Assembly: GCF_042850985.1 (NCBI RefSeq)
Contig: NZ_AP031415.1
Coordinates: 1,178,001-1,242,000 of the forward strand
Reading direction: 5' to 3'
Length of the DNA stretch: 64,000 nt
Source: Allocoprobacillus sp002160865
GTDB lineage: Bacteria > Bacillota_I > Bacilli_A > Erysipelotrichales > Coprobacillaceae
The notes beneath the pieces were generated by a model that had not been told where the DNA came from, made no database searches, and worked only from the letters and a program-made list of their open reading frames with translations. The translations under genes were made by a program, and so were the position numbers. The number at the start of each line of letters is the position of its first letter. Position 1 is the first letter of the stretch. Below are positions 26,858 to 35,129 of the stretch, one piece after another.

Positions 26858-27217
26858 ATGATGAAAAGAGTATTCATCCTATTTGTAGTTTTTTTGTTAT
26901 GTGGATGTAGTCCACAGAAAAATGAAGAAACAAAGAAAAACCAATATAAAGATGGCACTTATACAACGACGGCAATGGGATATGGTGGAGAATTTGAAGT
27001 CGAAACAACATTTAAAGATGATCGTATTCAAGATATTGTCATTAAAGAACATAATGAAACACCTTCAATTGGTGGAGTTGCTTTAGAACAAATGATTACA
27101 GCTATGAAAGAAAAGAATCATTACGATGTGGATACGATTTCTGGAGCAACAAAATCTTCTCAGGCATTGAAAGAAGCTGTCATCAAAGCTTATGAAAAAG
27201 CTAAAAATGAATCGTGA
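26858..27217 (+). CDS. FMN-binding domain lipoprotein
   Basis: A 119-residue lipoprotein: signal with lipobox LLCGC (Cys near 17), then one FMN-binding domain (about 35-115). It ends with DTISGATKSSQAL, the covalent-flavinylation motif in which ApbE attaches FMN to the Thr of SGAT. KDGTYTTTAMGYGGEFEVE is the typical domain opening. Such proteins relay electrons outside the membrane in extracellular reduction or Rnf/Nqr-like chains. AGGAGG lies 5 bases before the first of two adjacent ATGs. A terminator follows. Confidence 0.9.
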   Translation: MMKRVFILFVVFLLCGCSPQKNEETKKNQYKDGTYTTTAMGYGGEFEVETTFKDDRIQDIVIKEHNETPSIGGVALEQMITAMKEKNHYDVDTISGATKSSQALKEAVIKAYEKAKNES

Positions 27218-27235
27218 TTTTTTTATGGAAAGTAG

Positions 27236-27270
27236 TTACAAAAAAAGTGGCTACTTTTTTTGTAAGAAAC
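27236..27270 (+). terminator. Terminator of FMN-binding lipoprotein gene
   Basis: Perfect 13-base inverted repeat TTACAAAAAAAGT-GGCT-ACTTTTTTTGTAA (27236-27265). Confidence 0.8.
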
Positions 27271-27333
27271 GAATAAGACTTTATTTTTTTTTTGATTTGG
27301 TATATGATAATGAAAATGATAGGGGGTTCAATA

Positions 27334-28803
27334 ATGGAAGAAAACTATGTTGGTCGTGAAAGAAATATTACTTTAATTATGGATTTTTATGAATTAACGA
27401 TGTCATACAATTATTTTAAATTAGGAAAACAAGATGAAATTGTTTATTTTGATATGTTTTATCGTAAGAATCCTGATCAAGGTGGGTTTGTCATTTTTGC
27501 GGGTTTACAACAGCTCATTGAAGCTATTGAAAATATGCATTTTAGTGATGGAGATATTGAATATTTAAGATCTCTGAATGTTTTTGATGAAGACTTTTTT
27601 GCTTATTTAAAGGATTTTCATTTTACTGGAACAATTTATTCGGTTAAAGAAGGGACGCCTGTCTTTCCTTATGAACCATTAATTACAGTCAAAGCAAAAT
27701 TGATTGAAGCGCAATTGATTGAAACCTTCTTACTTGTGACAATTAATCATCAGTCATTGATTGCGACAAAGGCAAGACGTATCGTTCAAGAAGCCAAAGG
27801 ACGTCCAGTTATGGAGTTTGGTGCAAGACGTGCTCAAGGCTATGATGGGGCTCATTATGGAGCGAGAGCGGCCTATATTGGTGGTGTTGTAGGAAGTGCA
27901 ACGGTATCGGCTGGAAAAGATTTTCATATGCCTGTGTTAGGGACAATGGCTCATTCTTTTGTGCAGTCATTTGATAGTGAGTATGAAGCGTTTAAAGCTT
28001 ATGCGTTGACTTATCCGGATAATTGTGTTTTGTTGGTAGATACATATGATACTTTAAAAAGTGGTGTGCCTCACGCTATTAGAGTAGCTGAGGAAGTGCT
28101 GGCTCCAATGGGAAAAAGATTAAAAGGAATCCGTTTGGATAGTGGGGATATTGCTTATTTGACTAAAAAAGCGAGAATGATGTTAGATGTAGCAGGATTA
28201 CACGATTGTCAAATTACAGTATCTAATTCATTAGATGAATATTTAATTCGCTCAGTATTGGAACAAGGAGCTCAAATTGATTCTTTTGGTGTAGGTGAAA
28301 ATATGATTGTTTCAAAATCTTCACCTGTATTTGGTGGTGTTTATAAATTGGCTGCCATTGAAAAAGATGGACAAATTATTCCAAAAATAAAAATTTCTGA
28401 AAATACAGAAAAAATTACAAATCCTGGTTTTAAAAAAGTTTATCGTTTAATTGAAAAAGAAACTCAAAAAGCAATTGCAGATATTATTGCTTTCCATGAT
28501 GAAGTTTTAGATGAAAATCAAGATTTAACAATCTATCATCAATTAGATTCATGGAAACATAAAACATTATATGCAGGAACATATGAAATTCATCCCCTGC
28601 AGACACTTGTTTTTGATGAGGGAAAAAATGTTTATCCACATTATTCATTAGATGAAATTAGGATTTATTCTCAACAACAAAAACAATTATTATGGGATGA
28701 AATCTTCCGTTTAGAATATCCTCATATGTATTATGTTGATTTAACAAAAAGATTATTAGATTATAAACTCAAAATGTTGGCGAAAGGAAAAAAAGGACAT
28801 TAG
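27334..28803 (+). CDS. pncB: Nicotinate phosphoribosyltransferase
   Basis: A 489-residue enzyme converting nicotinate and PRPP to nicotinate mononucleotide in NAD salvage. Hallmarks: DFYELTMSYNYF at the N-terminus, PDQGGFVIFAGL, EFGARRAQGYDGA, GTMAHSFVQSF with the conserved His, RLDSGDIAYL and VGENMIVS. AGGGGG precedes ATG 27334; a TTG-type longer frame from 27292 is less likely. A terminator-like hairpin overlaps its stop codon, then tyrA follows. Confidence 0.96.
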   Translation: MEENYVGRERNITLIMDFYELTMSYNYFKLGKQDEIVYFDMFYRKNPDQGGFVIFAGLQQLIEAIENMHFSDGDIEYLRSLNVFDEDFFAYLKDFHFTGTIYSVKEGTPVFPYEPLITVKAKLIEAQLIETFLLVTINHQSLIATKARRIVQEAKGRPVMEFGARRAQGYDGAHYGARAAYIGGVVGSATVSAGKDFHMPVLGTMAHSFVQSFDSEYEAFKAYALTYPDNCVLLVDTYDTLKSGVPHAIRVAEEVLAPMGKRLKGIRLDSGDIAYLTKKARMMLDVAGLHDCQITVSNSLDEYLIRSVLEQGAQIDSFGVGENMIVSKSSPVFGGVYKLAAIEKDGQIIPKIKISENTEKITNPGFKKVYRLIEKETQKAIADIIAFHDEVLDENQDLTIYHQLDSWKHKTLYAGTYEIHPLQTLVFDEGKNVYPHYSLDEIRIYSQQQKQLLWDEIFRLEYPHMYYVDLTKRLLDYKLKMLAKGKKGH

Positions 28804-28816
28804 TCCTTTCTTTTTT
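28792..28816 (+). terminator. Terminator/attenuator at end of pncB
   Basis: AAAGGAC-ATTA-GTCCTTT followed by CTTTTTT; the stem contains the pncB stop region. tyrA starts only 13 bases later, so partial readthrough or attenuation is likely. Confidence 0.6.
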
Positions 28817-28829
28817 AAGGAAGAAGTTT

Positions 28830-29660
28830 ATGAAAATTACAGTTGTTGGTTTAGGTGTTATTGGGGGAAGTTTTGTCAAAGCATTGAAAGGTCTGGGATA
28901 TGAAGTTTATGGTGTGGATTGTGATTTAAAGACTTTGGAGATGGCAAAAGAGGAAGGTTGTATTCTCGAAGGTTATCAGGATGGACATGATATGATTGCT
29001 CAAAGTGATTTAACGATTATTTGCTTATATCCATCAAAAGTTCTGGATTTTATTGCGACACATCATTTTAAAAAAGGAAGTATTGTCACAGATGTTGTTG
29101 GTATTAAATCTTATTTCTTACAGCAGGCTCTTTCTATGATTGATAAAGATGTAGAATATATTAGTGGTCATCCTATGGCTGGACGTGAAAAAAAGGGGTA
29201 TCTTTATGCCAGTAAGGAAGTTTTTGCGAAAGCAAATTATATTGTTATTCAACATCAACACAATCATCAAGAAAAAATAGAATGGATGTGCCAATTTGTT
29301 GGACAGTTGGGATTTAAAAGTGTAAAAATCATGAGTCCCTATGATCATGATGAAATTATTTCTTTTACTTCGCAGTTACCACATACTTTAGCTGTTGCAT
29401 TAATGAATAGTGATGATGAAAAATATGAAACAGGTAAATATATTGGGGATTCTTTCCGTGATTTGACAAGGATTGCTAATATTAATGCGGATTTGTGGAC
29501 AGAATTATTTTTTCATAATAAAGATTACTTGTTAGCTTCAATGGATCGTTTTGAAAAAGAATTTGATCAATTAAAACAGGCTATTATGAATGAGGATGAA
29601 AAGACATTGAAAGAGAAATTTTTACAATCTTCTAAGCGCCGTGAAAAATTAGAATCATAA
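28830..29660 (+). CDS. tyrA: Prephenate dehydrogenase
   Basis: A 276-residue NAD-dependent prephenate dehydrogenase for tyrosine synthesis. Rossmann loop VGLGVIGGS (residues 5-13), GHPMAGREKKGY (substrate loop), and the helical C-terminal dimerisation region with SQLPHTLAVAL and SFRDLTRIA. No ACT domain or fused chorismate mutase. GGAAG precedes the ATG. No other aromatic genes are adjacent. Confidence 0.92.
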   Translation: MKITVVGLGVIGGSFVKALKGLGYEVYGVDCDLKTLEMAKEEGCILEGYQDGHDMIAQSDLTIICLYPSKVLDFIATHHFKKGSIVTDVVGIKSYFLQQALSMIDKDVEYISGHPMAGREKKGYLYASKEVFAKANYIVIQHQHNHQEKIEWMCQFVGQLGFKSVKIMSPYDHDEIISFTSQLPHTLAVALMNSDDEKYETGKYIGDSFRDLTRIANINADLWTELFFHNKDYLLASMDRFEKEFDQLKQAIMNEDEKTLKEKFLQSSKRREKLES

Positions 29661-29691
29661 GAGATATGTAATATGATATCTCTTTTTTTAT
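29658..29691 (+). terminator. Terminator of tyrA
   Basis: AAGAGATAT...ATATCTCTT hairpin (with a few unpaired bases) and T run. Confidence 0.75.
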
Positions 29692-29817
29692 GAGAAAATA
29701 ATATTTTTTATAAAAAAATGGAATTTTTAGATTGAAAAAAATAATGGATTTAAGAAGAAAAAATCAAATAGGCAGCAATCAAAAAACAAATGGCTTTAAA
29801 AAAATGTAAAAAAGGTA

Positions 29818-29846
29818 TTGCATAAATGTGGAAAATATTATATACT
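29818..29846 (+). promoter_or_regulatory. Promoter of tRNA cluster (upstream)
   Basis: TTGCAT (29818-29823), 17-base spacer, TATACT (29841-29846), 25 bases before tRNA-Cys. Confidence 0.75.
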
Positions 29847-29871
29847 AGGTGAGCAACGAGTTAAGGAAGTT

Positions 29872-29946
29872 GGTTCCATAGCCAAGTTGGTAAGGCTACA
29901 GACTGCAACTCTGTCATCGTCGGTTCGAGTCCGGCTGGAACCTCCA
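29872..29946 (+). tRNA. tRNA-Cys (GCA)
   Basis: Acceptor GGTTCCA pairs TGGAACC; anticodon GCA at 29905-29907; T-arm GGTTCGAGTCC; CCA encoded. Confidence 0.96.
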
Positions 29947-29951
29947 ACGTT

Positions 29952-30040
29952 GCCCAGGTGGCGAAATTGGTAGACGCACAGGACTTAAAATCCTGCGGAC
30001 CTTAAAATCCGTGCCGGTTCGACTCCGGCCCTGGGCACCA
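29952..30040 (+). tRNA. tRNA-Leu (UAA)
   Basis: Class II tRNA with long variable arm; acceptor GCCCAGG/CCTGGGC; loop CTTAAAA gives anticodon TAA (29986-29988); CCA encoded. Confidence 0.96.
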
Positions 30041-30090
30041 GTTATAAAAAATCAGTTCGAAAAAAGAGCTGAAAAAAATGAAAAAAAGTG

Positions 30091-30119
30091 TTGCAATTGA
30101 ATAAGAAATGTGATATTAT
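30091..30119 (+). promoter_or_regulatory. Second promoter inside tRNA cluster
   Basis: TTGCAA (30091-30096), 17-base spacer, TATTAT (30114-30119), 20 bases before tRNA-Arg in the 98-base gap after tRNA-Leu. Similar in layout to the first promoter. Confidence 0.75.
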
Positions 30120-30138
30120 TGAATGGCACTGTTAAGAG

Positions 30139-30215
30139 GCGCTAGTAGCTCAACTGGATAGAGTGCTTGACTACGGATCAAGAGGTTGTGGGTTCGATTC
30201 CTGCCTAGCGCGCCA
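30139..30215 (+). tRNA. tRNA-Arg (ACG)
   Basis: Acceptor GCGCTAG/CTAGCGC; anticodon stem CTTGA...TCAAG with ACG; CCA encoded. Confidence 0.96.
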
Positions 30216-30229
30216 ATCAAATAAGTCAT

Positions 30230-30306
30230 CGGGAAGTAGCACAGCTTGGTAGTGCACCTGGTTTGGGACCAGGGGGTCGCAGGTTCGAATCCTGTCTTCC
30301 CGACCA
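30230..30306 (+). tRNA. tRNA-Pro (UGG)
   Basis: Acceptor CGGGAAG/CTTCCCG; stem CCTGG...CCAGG with TGG in the loop; CCA encoded. Confidence 0.96.
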
Positions 30307-30312
30307 TGTAAT

Positions 30313-30388
30313 GGGGCTTTAGCTCAGCTGGGAGAGCGCCTGCTTTGCACGCAGGAGGTCAGCGGTTCGATCCCGCTAAGCTCCACCA
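30313..30388 (+). tRNA. tRNA-Ala (UGC)
   Basis: Acceptor GGGGCTT/AAGCTCC; stem CCTGC...GCAGG with TGC; CCA encoded. Confidence 0.96.
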
Positions 30389-30397
30389 TTATGTTGC

Positions 30398-30490
30398 GGA
30401 GGTTTACCCAAGTCCGGCTGAAGGGATCGGTCTTGAAAACCGACAGGGGATGAAAGTCCCGCGGGGGTTCGAATCCCTCAACCTCCGCCA
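30398..30490 (+). tRNA. tRNA-Ser (UGA)
   Basis: Class II tRNA with long variable arm; acceptor GGAGGTT/AACCTCC; stem TCGGT...ACCGA with TGA; CCA encoded. Confidence 0.96.
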
Positions 30491-30499
30491 TTTAAATAT

Positions 30500-30576
<77 letters not shown>

Positions 30577-30579
30577 AAT

Positions 30580-30656
30580 GGTCTGGTAGTTCAGTTGGTT
30601 AGAATGCCGCCCTGTCACGGCGGAGGTCGCGGGTTCGAGCCCCGTCCAGACCGCCA
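30580..30656 (+). tRNA. tRNA-Asp (GUC)
   Basis: Acceptor GGTCTGG/CCAGACC; stem CCGCC...GGCGG with GTC; CCA encoded. Only three bases after tRNA-fMet. Confidence 0.96.
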
Positions 30657-30664
30657 TTTGTTTT

Positions 30665-30740
<76 letters not shown>

Positions 30741-30766
30741 TTCTTTATAAAAACGATTCACTACAT

Positions 30767-30843
30767 GGCGGGGTAGCTCAGTTGGCTAGAGCAATCGGTT
30801 CATACCCGGTGGGTCGGGGGTTCGAATCCCTTCCCCGCTACCA
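30767..30843 (+). tRNA. Elongator tRNA-Met (CAU)
   Basis: Acceptor GGCGGGG/CCCCGCT (G-U at first pair); loop TTCATAC with anticodon CAT. Overall sequence matches the Bacillus elongator Met type rather than Ile2. CCA encoded. Confidence 0.9.
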
Positions 30844-30854
30844 TTAATGAATTT

Positions 30855-30875
30855 GGTGGTGAATACCACTTTTTA
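30855..30875 (+). terminator. Terminator-like hairpin before tRNA-Ile2
   Basis: GTGGT-GAAT-ACCAC followed by TTTTT, inside the cluster between tRNA-Met and tRNA-Ile2. Stem of only five pairs, so partial termination is more likely than complete. Confidence 0.45.
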
Positions 30876-30883
30876 TTTTACTT

Positions 30884-30960
30884 GGACCCTTAGCTCAGTT
30901 GGTTAGAGCTATCGGCTCATAACCGATCGGTCGAAGGTTCGAGTCCTTCAGGGTCCACCA
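30884..30960 (+). tRNA. tRNA-Ile2 (CAU, lysidine-modified)
   Basis: Acceptor GGACCCT/AGGGTCC, D-arm CTTAGCTCAGTTGG, loop CTCATAA. The CAT anticodon would read as Met, but the body matches known tRNA-Ile2 genes whose C34 is converted to lysidine by TilS. CCA encoded. Confidence 0.85.
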
Positions 30961-30968
30961 TATGTCGT

Positions 30969-30996
30969 CAACCTCATTTATTGAGGTTTTTTTATT
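30969..30996 (+). terminator. Terminator of tRNA cluster
   Basis: AACCTCA-TTTAT-TGAGGTT followed by seven T. Confidence 0.88.
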
Positions 30997-31086
30997 TTTT
31001 ATATGTTATTTTATGATATAATAATGATGTTGGTATTCATAGAGATTTCACAACAATTATGTATATTATAAAAAGCAGGTGATGAA

Positions 31087-33444
31087 ATGGAAGATATCAA
31101 ATTAATGGGATTAACACATCAACAAGTCAGTGAACGTATCAAACAAGGATTGGTTAATGTTTCTCATGATAATATTTCTAAAACGAAAAAACAGATTGTT
31201 TTAGAGCATACATTGACTTACTTTAATTGTTTAAATGTTTTCTTGGCAGCTATTATTATATCAACAGGAAGATGGACAAATCTGACATTCATGGTTGTTA
31301 TTTTTGTTAATGCTTTTATTGGTATATATCAAGAATTTAAAGTTAAAAAGATTATTGATCAATTAACAGTTGTCACTGTTAAAAAAGTAAAAGTCATTCG
31401 TGATCAACAGGAGATGGTGATTCCTACTGAACAACTTGTCAAAGATGATATTATATTTCTGGAAACAGGAAATCAGATTGGAAGTGATTGTATTGTTTTA
31501 GAGTCACATGGTATTGAAGTGAATGAAGCTATGTTGACTGGAGAATCTGAACCTGTCAAAAAGAAGATGAATGATGAATTGCTATCTGGTAGTTTTGTTG
31601 TGGCTGGAAGTGCTTATGCAAAGGTGATCCGTGTTGGAAATGATAACTATTCAACAAGACTTGTTCATAAAGCTAAAAATAAAAATAATGCTTCTTCAGA
31701 GATGAAAGATTCTATTGAAAAAGTCATTAAAATATTAAGTGTTGTCATTATTCCTGTGGGGCTTGTTTTATTTTTTTCACAACGTAGTGCTTATCCAAAT
31801 GATTTAGCGACAGCGATTGTAAAAACGGTGGCTGGTGTCGTCGGAATGATTCCAGAGGGACTTGTTTTATTAACGAGTTTGTCCTTTATTATCGGAGTTG
31901 GAAAATTGGCACGTAAAAAAGCATTAATTCAAGAAATGGAGGCTATTGAAGCTCTGGCTAGAGTAGATGTTCTTTGTCTTGATAAAACGGGAACAATTAC
32001 AACAGGAGAATTAAAAGTTGAAAAATTGATTCCGTATCAGCCTTACGATTTACAGGATATTGAATTTGTGATGGGTGTGATGGCTCATGAGTGTGATGAT
32101 GTGAATGCGACACAATTAGCTTTGCAAGATTATTTCTTTTATCCAGACCATCAAAAGATAGAGGATTATATTCCTTTTTCATCACAACGAAAAATGCGTG
32201 GTTTAACGATTGTAGGAAAAGGGCATTATGTTTTAGGTGCACCTGAATTTTTATTACCTGTCAATCATCCTGTGTTAAAAGATATTCAAACATATACCCA
32301 AAAAGGATATCGTGTTTTACTTTTAGGGCAGACAGATTCTATTGATGCCTCTACTTTACGTATTGGAAAAGTTGAAACAATGGCATTAATTATCATTTAT
32401 GATTGCATTCGTCCAGAAGCGAAAGAAACATTACATTTTTTTGAAAATGCACATGTAGATATTCGTATTCTATCGGGGGATAATCCTGTCACGGTTGCCA
32501 GAGTTGCCCAATTGGCAGGGTTAAAAGACGGACATTTGTATATTGATGCTTCTACTTTGCCCGAAGATGAATTGGAAATGGAAAAGATTGTTTCTCATTA
32601 CCATGTTTTTGGTCGTGTACAGCCAGAACAGAAACAACGTATTATGAAGGCTTTACAAGCCAGAGGACATGTTGTTGGGATGGTTGGTGATGGAGTGAAT
32701 GATGTACTGGCTTTAAAAGATGCAGATTGTGGAATCGCAATGGCAGCTGGGAGTGACGCTGCAAAACAAGCTGCACATATTGTCTTGCTTGATTCTTCTT
32801 TTGCTTCTATGGTAGAAATTGTCAAAGAGGGGAGAGCTATCATTGCTGATATTGAAAGAGTGAGTTCACTCTATTTAACAAAAACAATTTATTCTACGGT
32901 TCTTTGTCTTGTTTTTGCAGCTTTAAGAATGAGCTATCCTTTTACGCCTTTACAGTTAAGTTTAATCAGTGGTCTGGCTATTGGTTTACCAAGTTTTTTA
33001 CTGACATTAGAGCGTTCTTCATCTCTATCATCACAAGGCTTTTTAAAACATGTGATTTCTACAGCAGTTCCTTGTGCTTTGACAATGATCACTTATATGC
33101 TTTTGATTACTTTTATAGGTTATCAACTGCATTTTGATGAACGTATGTTATCGACTTATTACTATCTTGTGGCTGGATTTATCAGTTTCCTTGTTGTTTT
33201 TGTTGTTTGTTTACCTTTAAATCGCCTTAGAGTGATAGTTACAAGTACAATTGCGATTATTTTCTATTTGATTTTAATGGTTATGCATGACTTCTTTGGA
33301 ATCAATTCTTTATTTTCTATGTCAATGATTTTCATTATTCCAATCTGTTTGAGTACACCTTTTGTCTTATGGCTTTATAAAAAAGGAATAATCTATATCT
33401 ATCAGTATTTAGAACAACATCAACGTAAAAGTTTTAAATTATAA
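31087..33444 (+). CDS. Cation-translocating P-type ATPase (CtpE-like)
   Basis: A 785-residue P-type ATPase that pumps a cation across the membrane. Actuator TGES (about 151-154), transmembrane motif IPEGL (about 255-259), phosphorylation site DKTGT (Asp near 299), GDGVND hinge (about 534-539) and ten predicted helices. No N-terminal metal-binding domain and no CPC motif, so not a heavy-metal P1B type. The IPEGLVLLTSL membrane motif resembles mycobacterial CtpE, linked to calcium. AGGTGATGAA precedes the ATG. Its 3' end overlaps the convergent gene at 33420 by 25 bases. Confidence 0.9.
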   Translation: MEDIKLMGLTHQQVSERIKQGLVNVSHDNISKTKKQIVLEHTLTYFNCLNVFLAAIIISTGRWTNLTFMVVIFVNAFIGIYQEFKVKKIIDQLTVVTVKKVKVIRDQQEMVIPTEQLVKDDIIFLETGNQIGSDCIVLESHGIEVNEAMLTGESEPVKKKMNDELLSGSFVVAGSAYAKVIRVGNDNYSTRLVHKAKNKNNASSEMKDSIEKVIKILSVVIIPVGLVLFFSQRSAYPNDLATAIVKTVAGVVGMIPEGLVLLTSLSFIIGVGKLARKKALIQEMEAIEALARVDVLCLDKTGTITTGELKVEKLIPYQPYDLQDIEFVMGVMAHECDDVNATQLALQDYFFYPDHQKIEDYIPFSSQRKMRGLTIVGKGHYVLGAPEFLLPVNHPVLKDIQTYTQKGYRVLLLGQTDSIDASTLRIGKVETMALIIIYDCIRPEAKETLHFFENAHVDIRILSGDNPVTVARVAQLAGLKDGHLYIDASTLPEDELEMEKIVSHYHVFGRVQPEQKQRIMKALQARGHVVGMVGDGVNDVLALKDADCGIAMAAGSDAAKQAAHIVLLDSSFASMVEIVKEGRAIIADIERVSSLYLTKTIYSTVLCLVFAALRMSYPFTPLQLSLISGLAIGLPSFLLTLERSSSLSSQGFLKHVISTAVPCALTMITYMLLITFIGYQLHFDERMLSTYYYLVAGFISFLVVFVVCLPLNRLRVIVTSTIAIIFYLILMVMHDFFGINSLFSMSMIFIIPICLSTPFVLWLYKKGIIYIYQYLEQHQRKSFKL

Positions 33445-33965
33445 ACAGAAATATGAGCTGTTTTTTTAGAAAGAATTTGTTGACATTGTTCCTTAGAAAG
33501 GTCAAAGAGTTTATAAGGGTGAATGTTTACAGTAGATACATAAGCACCACATTTGATTTGAAATGAGCATGTTTGATGTAAATATTCAAATGTTTTATCT
33601 TGCAGATAATGATAAAGTTCAATAAAAGCAATTTCGATGAGATCTTCATTTGTATTGAACATGACCATAAAGAAGAAATTTGATCTTTCATAATAGAGAT
33701 GAACATCTCCAAAATCAAAATAAGTTTTCATTTTCTCTACCAGATGTTTAGAAACATGAAAATAGAGTTGTGGATATTCTTCAATAAAATAAGGAAGAAT
33801 ACGATATTCAATATAAATGCCTGTTAAAAAGCGGACGGATTGTGGAATATGAAGTTGTTTGAAAAAAGGATAAAGATTTTTCTGATAATCAATATGTTGG
33901 TATGAAAAATCTGGATCTAAGATTGGAAATTGATATTGATTGTTTGTTATGTCATATATATACAT
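33420..33965 (-). CDS. Hypothetical protein, 181 residues
   Basis: No family recognised with confidence. The product is rich in Tyr, Phe and His with no membrane segments or signal. A central stretch VHLYYERSNFFFMVMFNTNE followed by a long helix and CGAYVSTVNIHPYKLFDLSK has the strand-helix-strand spacing of a degenerate GGDEF-like domain (beta hairpin, then 'G.....' strand), but no GGDEF residues remain; this is speculative. It overlaps the ATPase gene tail-to-tail by 25 bases. No strong RBS is evident before the ATG at 33965. Confidence 0.6.
   Translation of the reverse strand: MYIYDITNNQYQFPILDPDFSYQHIDYQKNLYPFFKQLHIPQSVRFLTGIYIEYRILPYFIEEYPQLYFHVSKHLVEKMKTYFDFGDVHLYYERSNFFFMVMFNTNEDLIEIAFIELYHYLQDKTFEYLHQTCSFQIKCGAYVSTVNIHPYKLFDLSKEQCQQILSKKTAHISVYNLKLLR
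33443..33467 (+). terminator. Terminator of P-type ATPase gene
   Basis: AAACAG...CTGTTT stem followed by T run; the sequence lies inside the 3' end of the convergent ORF. Confidence 0.55.
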
Positions 33966-34034
33966 TGTTTTTCACCATGAATATCGTATCATCTTTTTGA
34001 TAAGAAAATTGTCGATTTATGTCGGTATGTGTAT

Positions 34035-34063
34035 AAATAAGTCTTGATGGACTTATTTTTTTA
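34035..34063 (+). terminator. Terminator-like hairpin in a divergent intergenic region
   Basis: AAATAAGTC (34035-34043) pairs GACTTATTT (34050-34058), with further T. It is oriented for plus-strand transcripts, 35 bases before the AI-2E gene, although no plus-strand gene lies upstream in the gap. Confidence 0.6.
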
Positions 34064-34093
34064 TTTGTGACATATATATCATTAGGTGAGTCT

Positions 34094-35107
34094 ATGAATT
34101 ATAAGAAATATTTTGTCATAGGATGTCGTTTGATTTGTTATATCATGCTCCTTAAATATATGTTTGCTTTGTTGTTTCCATTTCTATTGGCGATTCTATG
34201 TTTTTTTATCTTAAAGCCACTTATTGATAGAGTGCAACATAAAATTCCTCTCCAGACAAGTGCAATAGGTATTTCTTTGTTGTTGATGATTTACCTGTTT
34301 TTCGCATTTTTACTGGCCATTGGTTTTATGGCATTATTTTCTTTTGCAATCAAGTTTTTTCAAATGTTGCCAGTTTATTATGATTCCGTCTTTTTACCTT
34401 TTATGAATCAACTCACAGGAAGTTTTCAACAAGTTTTTTTATTCTTACCACAAGATATCATTGTTATATTTCAAAACTGGATTCATCAAAACATATTTCA
34501 AGCTATCTCTTTTGCATCACAATTTATCCAATCCATTCCTTCATTTCTCTTTTCTTTTTTTATCTTTATGATTTCCACCTTCTTTTTTATGTTAGACTAT
34601 GAAGATATGAAAAGTTGTTTTTTAAGATTTATATCGCATCAGACATATATCAAACTTGTTCAACTTAAAAATCATGTTCTTAAAAGTTTATGGATTTATA
34701 TCAAATGTCAATTCACTTTGATGTTTGTCACTTTTATGATTTTATGGATTGCTTTTATGATTTTGGATATAGAACCAGCACTATCTTATGCTTTTGTGAT
34801 CAGTTTATTAGATGGTTTACCTTTTATAGGGGTTGGCATTATTTTAATTCCAATGATGCTTCTTTATGCTTTTCAAGGGATTTATATGAAATCACTGTAT
34901 CTTTTTTGTTTATATATTCTGATCAATATGATTCATCAATTTTTAGAACCACATATCATGAATAAAGAAACAAAAATTCCGGCTTTTTTATTACTTGTTT
35001 CGATGGTCGTGCATATTCATTTTTTTGGCATTGTGGGAATTGTCCTATCACCATTGCATATGAGTTTTTTATATCAGTATTTTCATCAAAGTCAGGATTT
35101 GGTATAA
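34094..35107 (+). CDS. AI-2E family (PerM/TqsA-like) transporter
   Basis: A 337-residue membrane protein. Two N-terminal helices, a further helix pair around 60-85, an amphipathic periplasmic stretch and then four C-terminal helices, including the family signature region LSYAFVISLLDGLPFIGVG and QFLEPHIMNKETKIPAFLLL. Some members export the autoinducer AI-2 or act as Na+/H+ antiporters, but most are uncharacterised. ATG 34094 is chosen for AGGTGAG upstream. A HAD gene follows 22 bases later. Confidence 0.88.
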   Translation: MNYKKYFVIGCRLICYIMLLKYMFALLFPFLLAILCFFILKPLIDRVQHKIPLQTSAIGISLLLMIYLFFAFLLAIGFMALFSFAIKFFQMLPVYYDSVFLPFMNQLTGSFQQVFLFLPQDIIVIFQNWIHQNIFQAISFASQFIQSIPSFLFSFFIFMISTFFFMLDYEDMKSCFLRFISHQTYIKLVQLKNHVLKSLWIYIKCQFTLMFVTFMILWIAFMILDIEPALSYAFVISLLDGLPFIGVGIILIPMMLLYAFQGIYMKSLYLFCLYILINMIHQFLEPHIMNKETKIPAFLLLVSMVVHIHFFGIVGIVLSPLHMSFLYQYFHQSQDLV

Positions 35108-35129
35108 TAGAAAACAGGAGGAAAAGAGG

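Noticed and set aside
29730..29815. Short ORF MDLRRKNQIGSNQKTNG upstream of the tRNA cluster
   Set aside because: No RBS, low complexity, and immediately before a tRNA promoter.
30116..30307. Minus-strand ORF across tRNA genes (GFEPATPWSQTR-like)
   Set aside because: Antisense translation of tRNA-Arg and tRNA-Pro; a classic artefact that pollutes databases. A similar plus-strand ORF at 30345-30602 is tRNA sequence too.
32598..32843. Minus-strand ORF inside the P-type ATPase gene
   Set aside because: Shadow of the conserved GDGVND region; no independent support.
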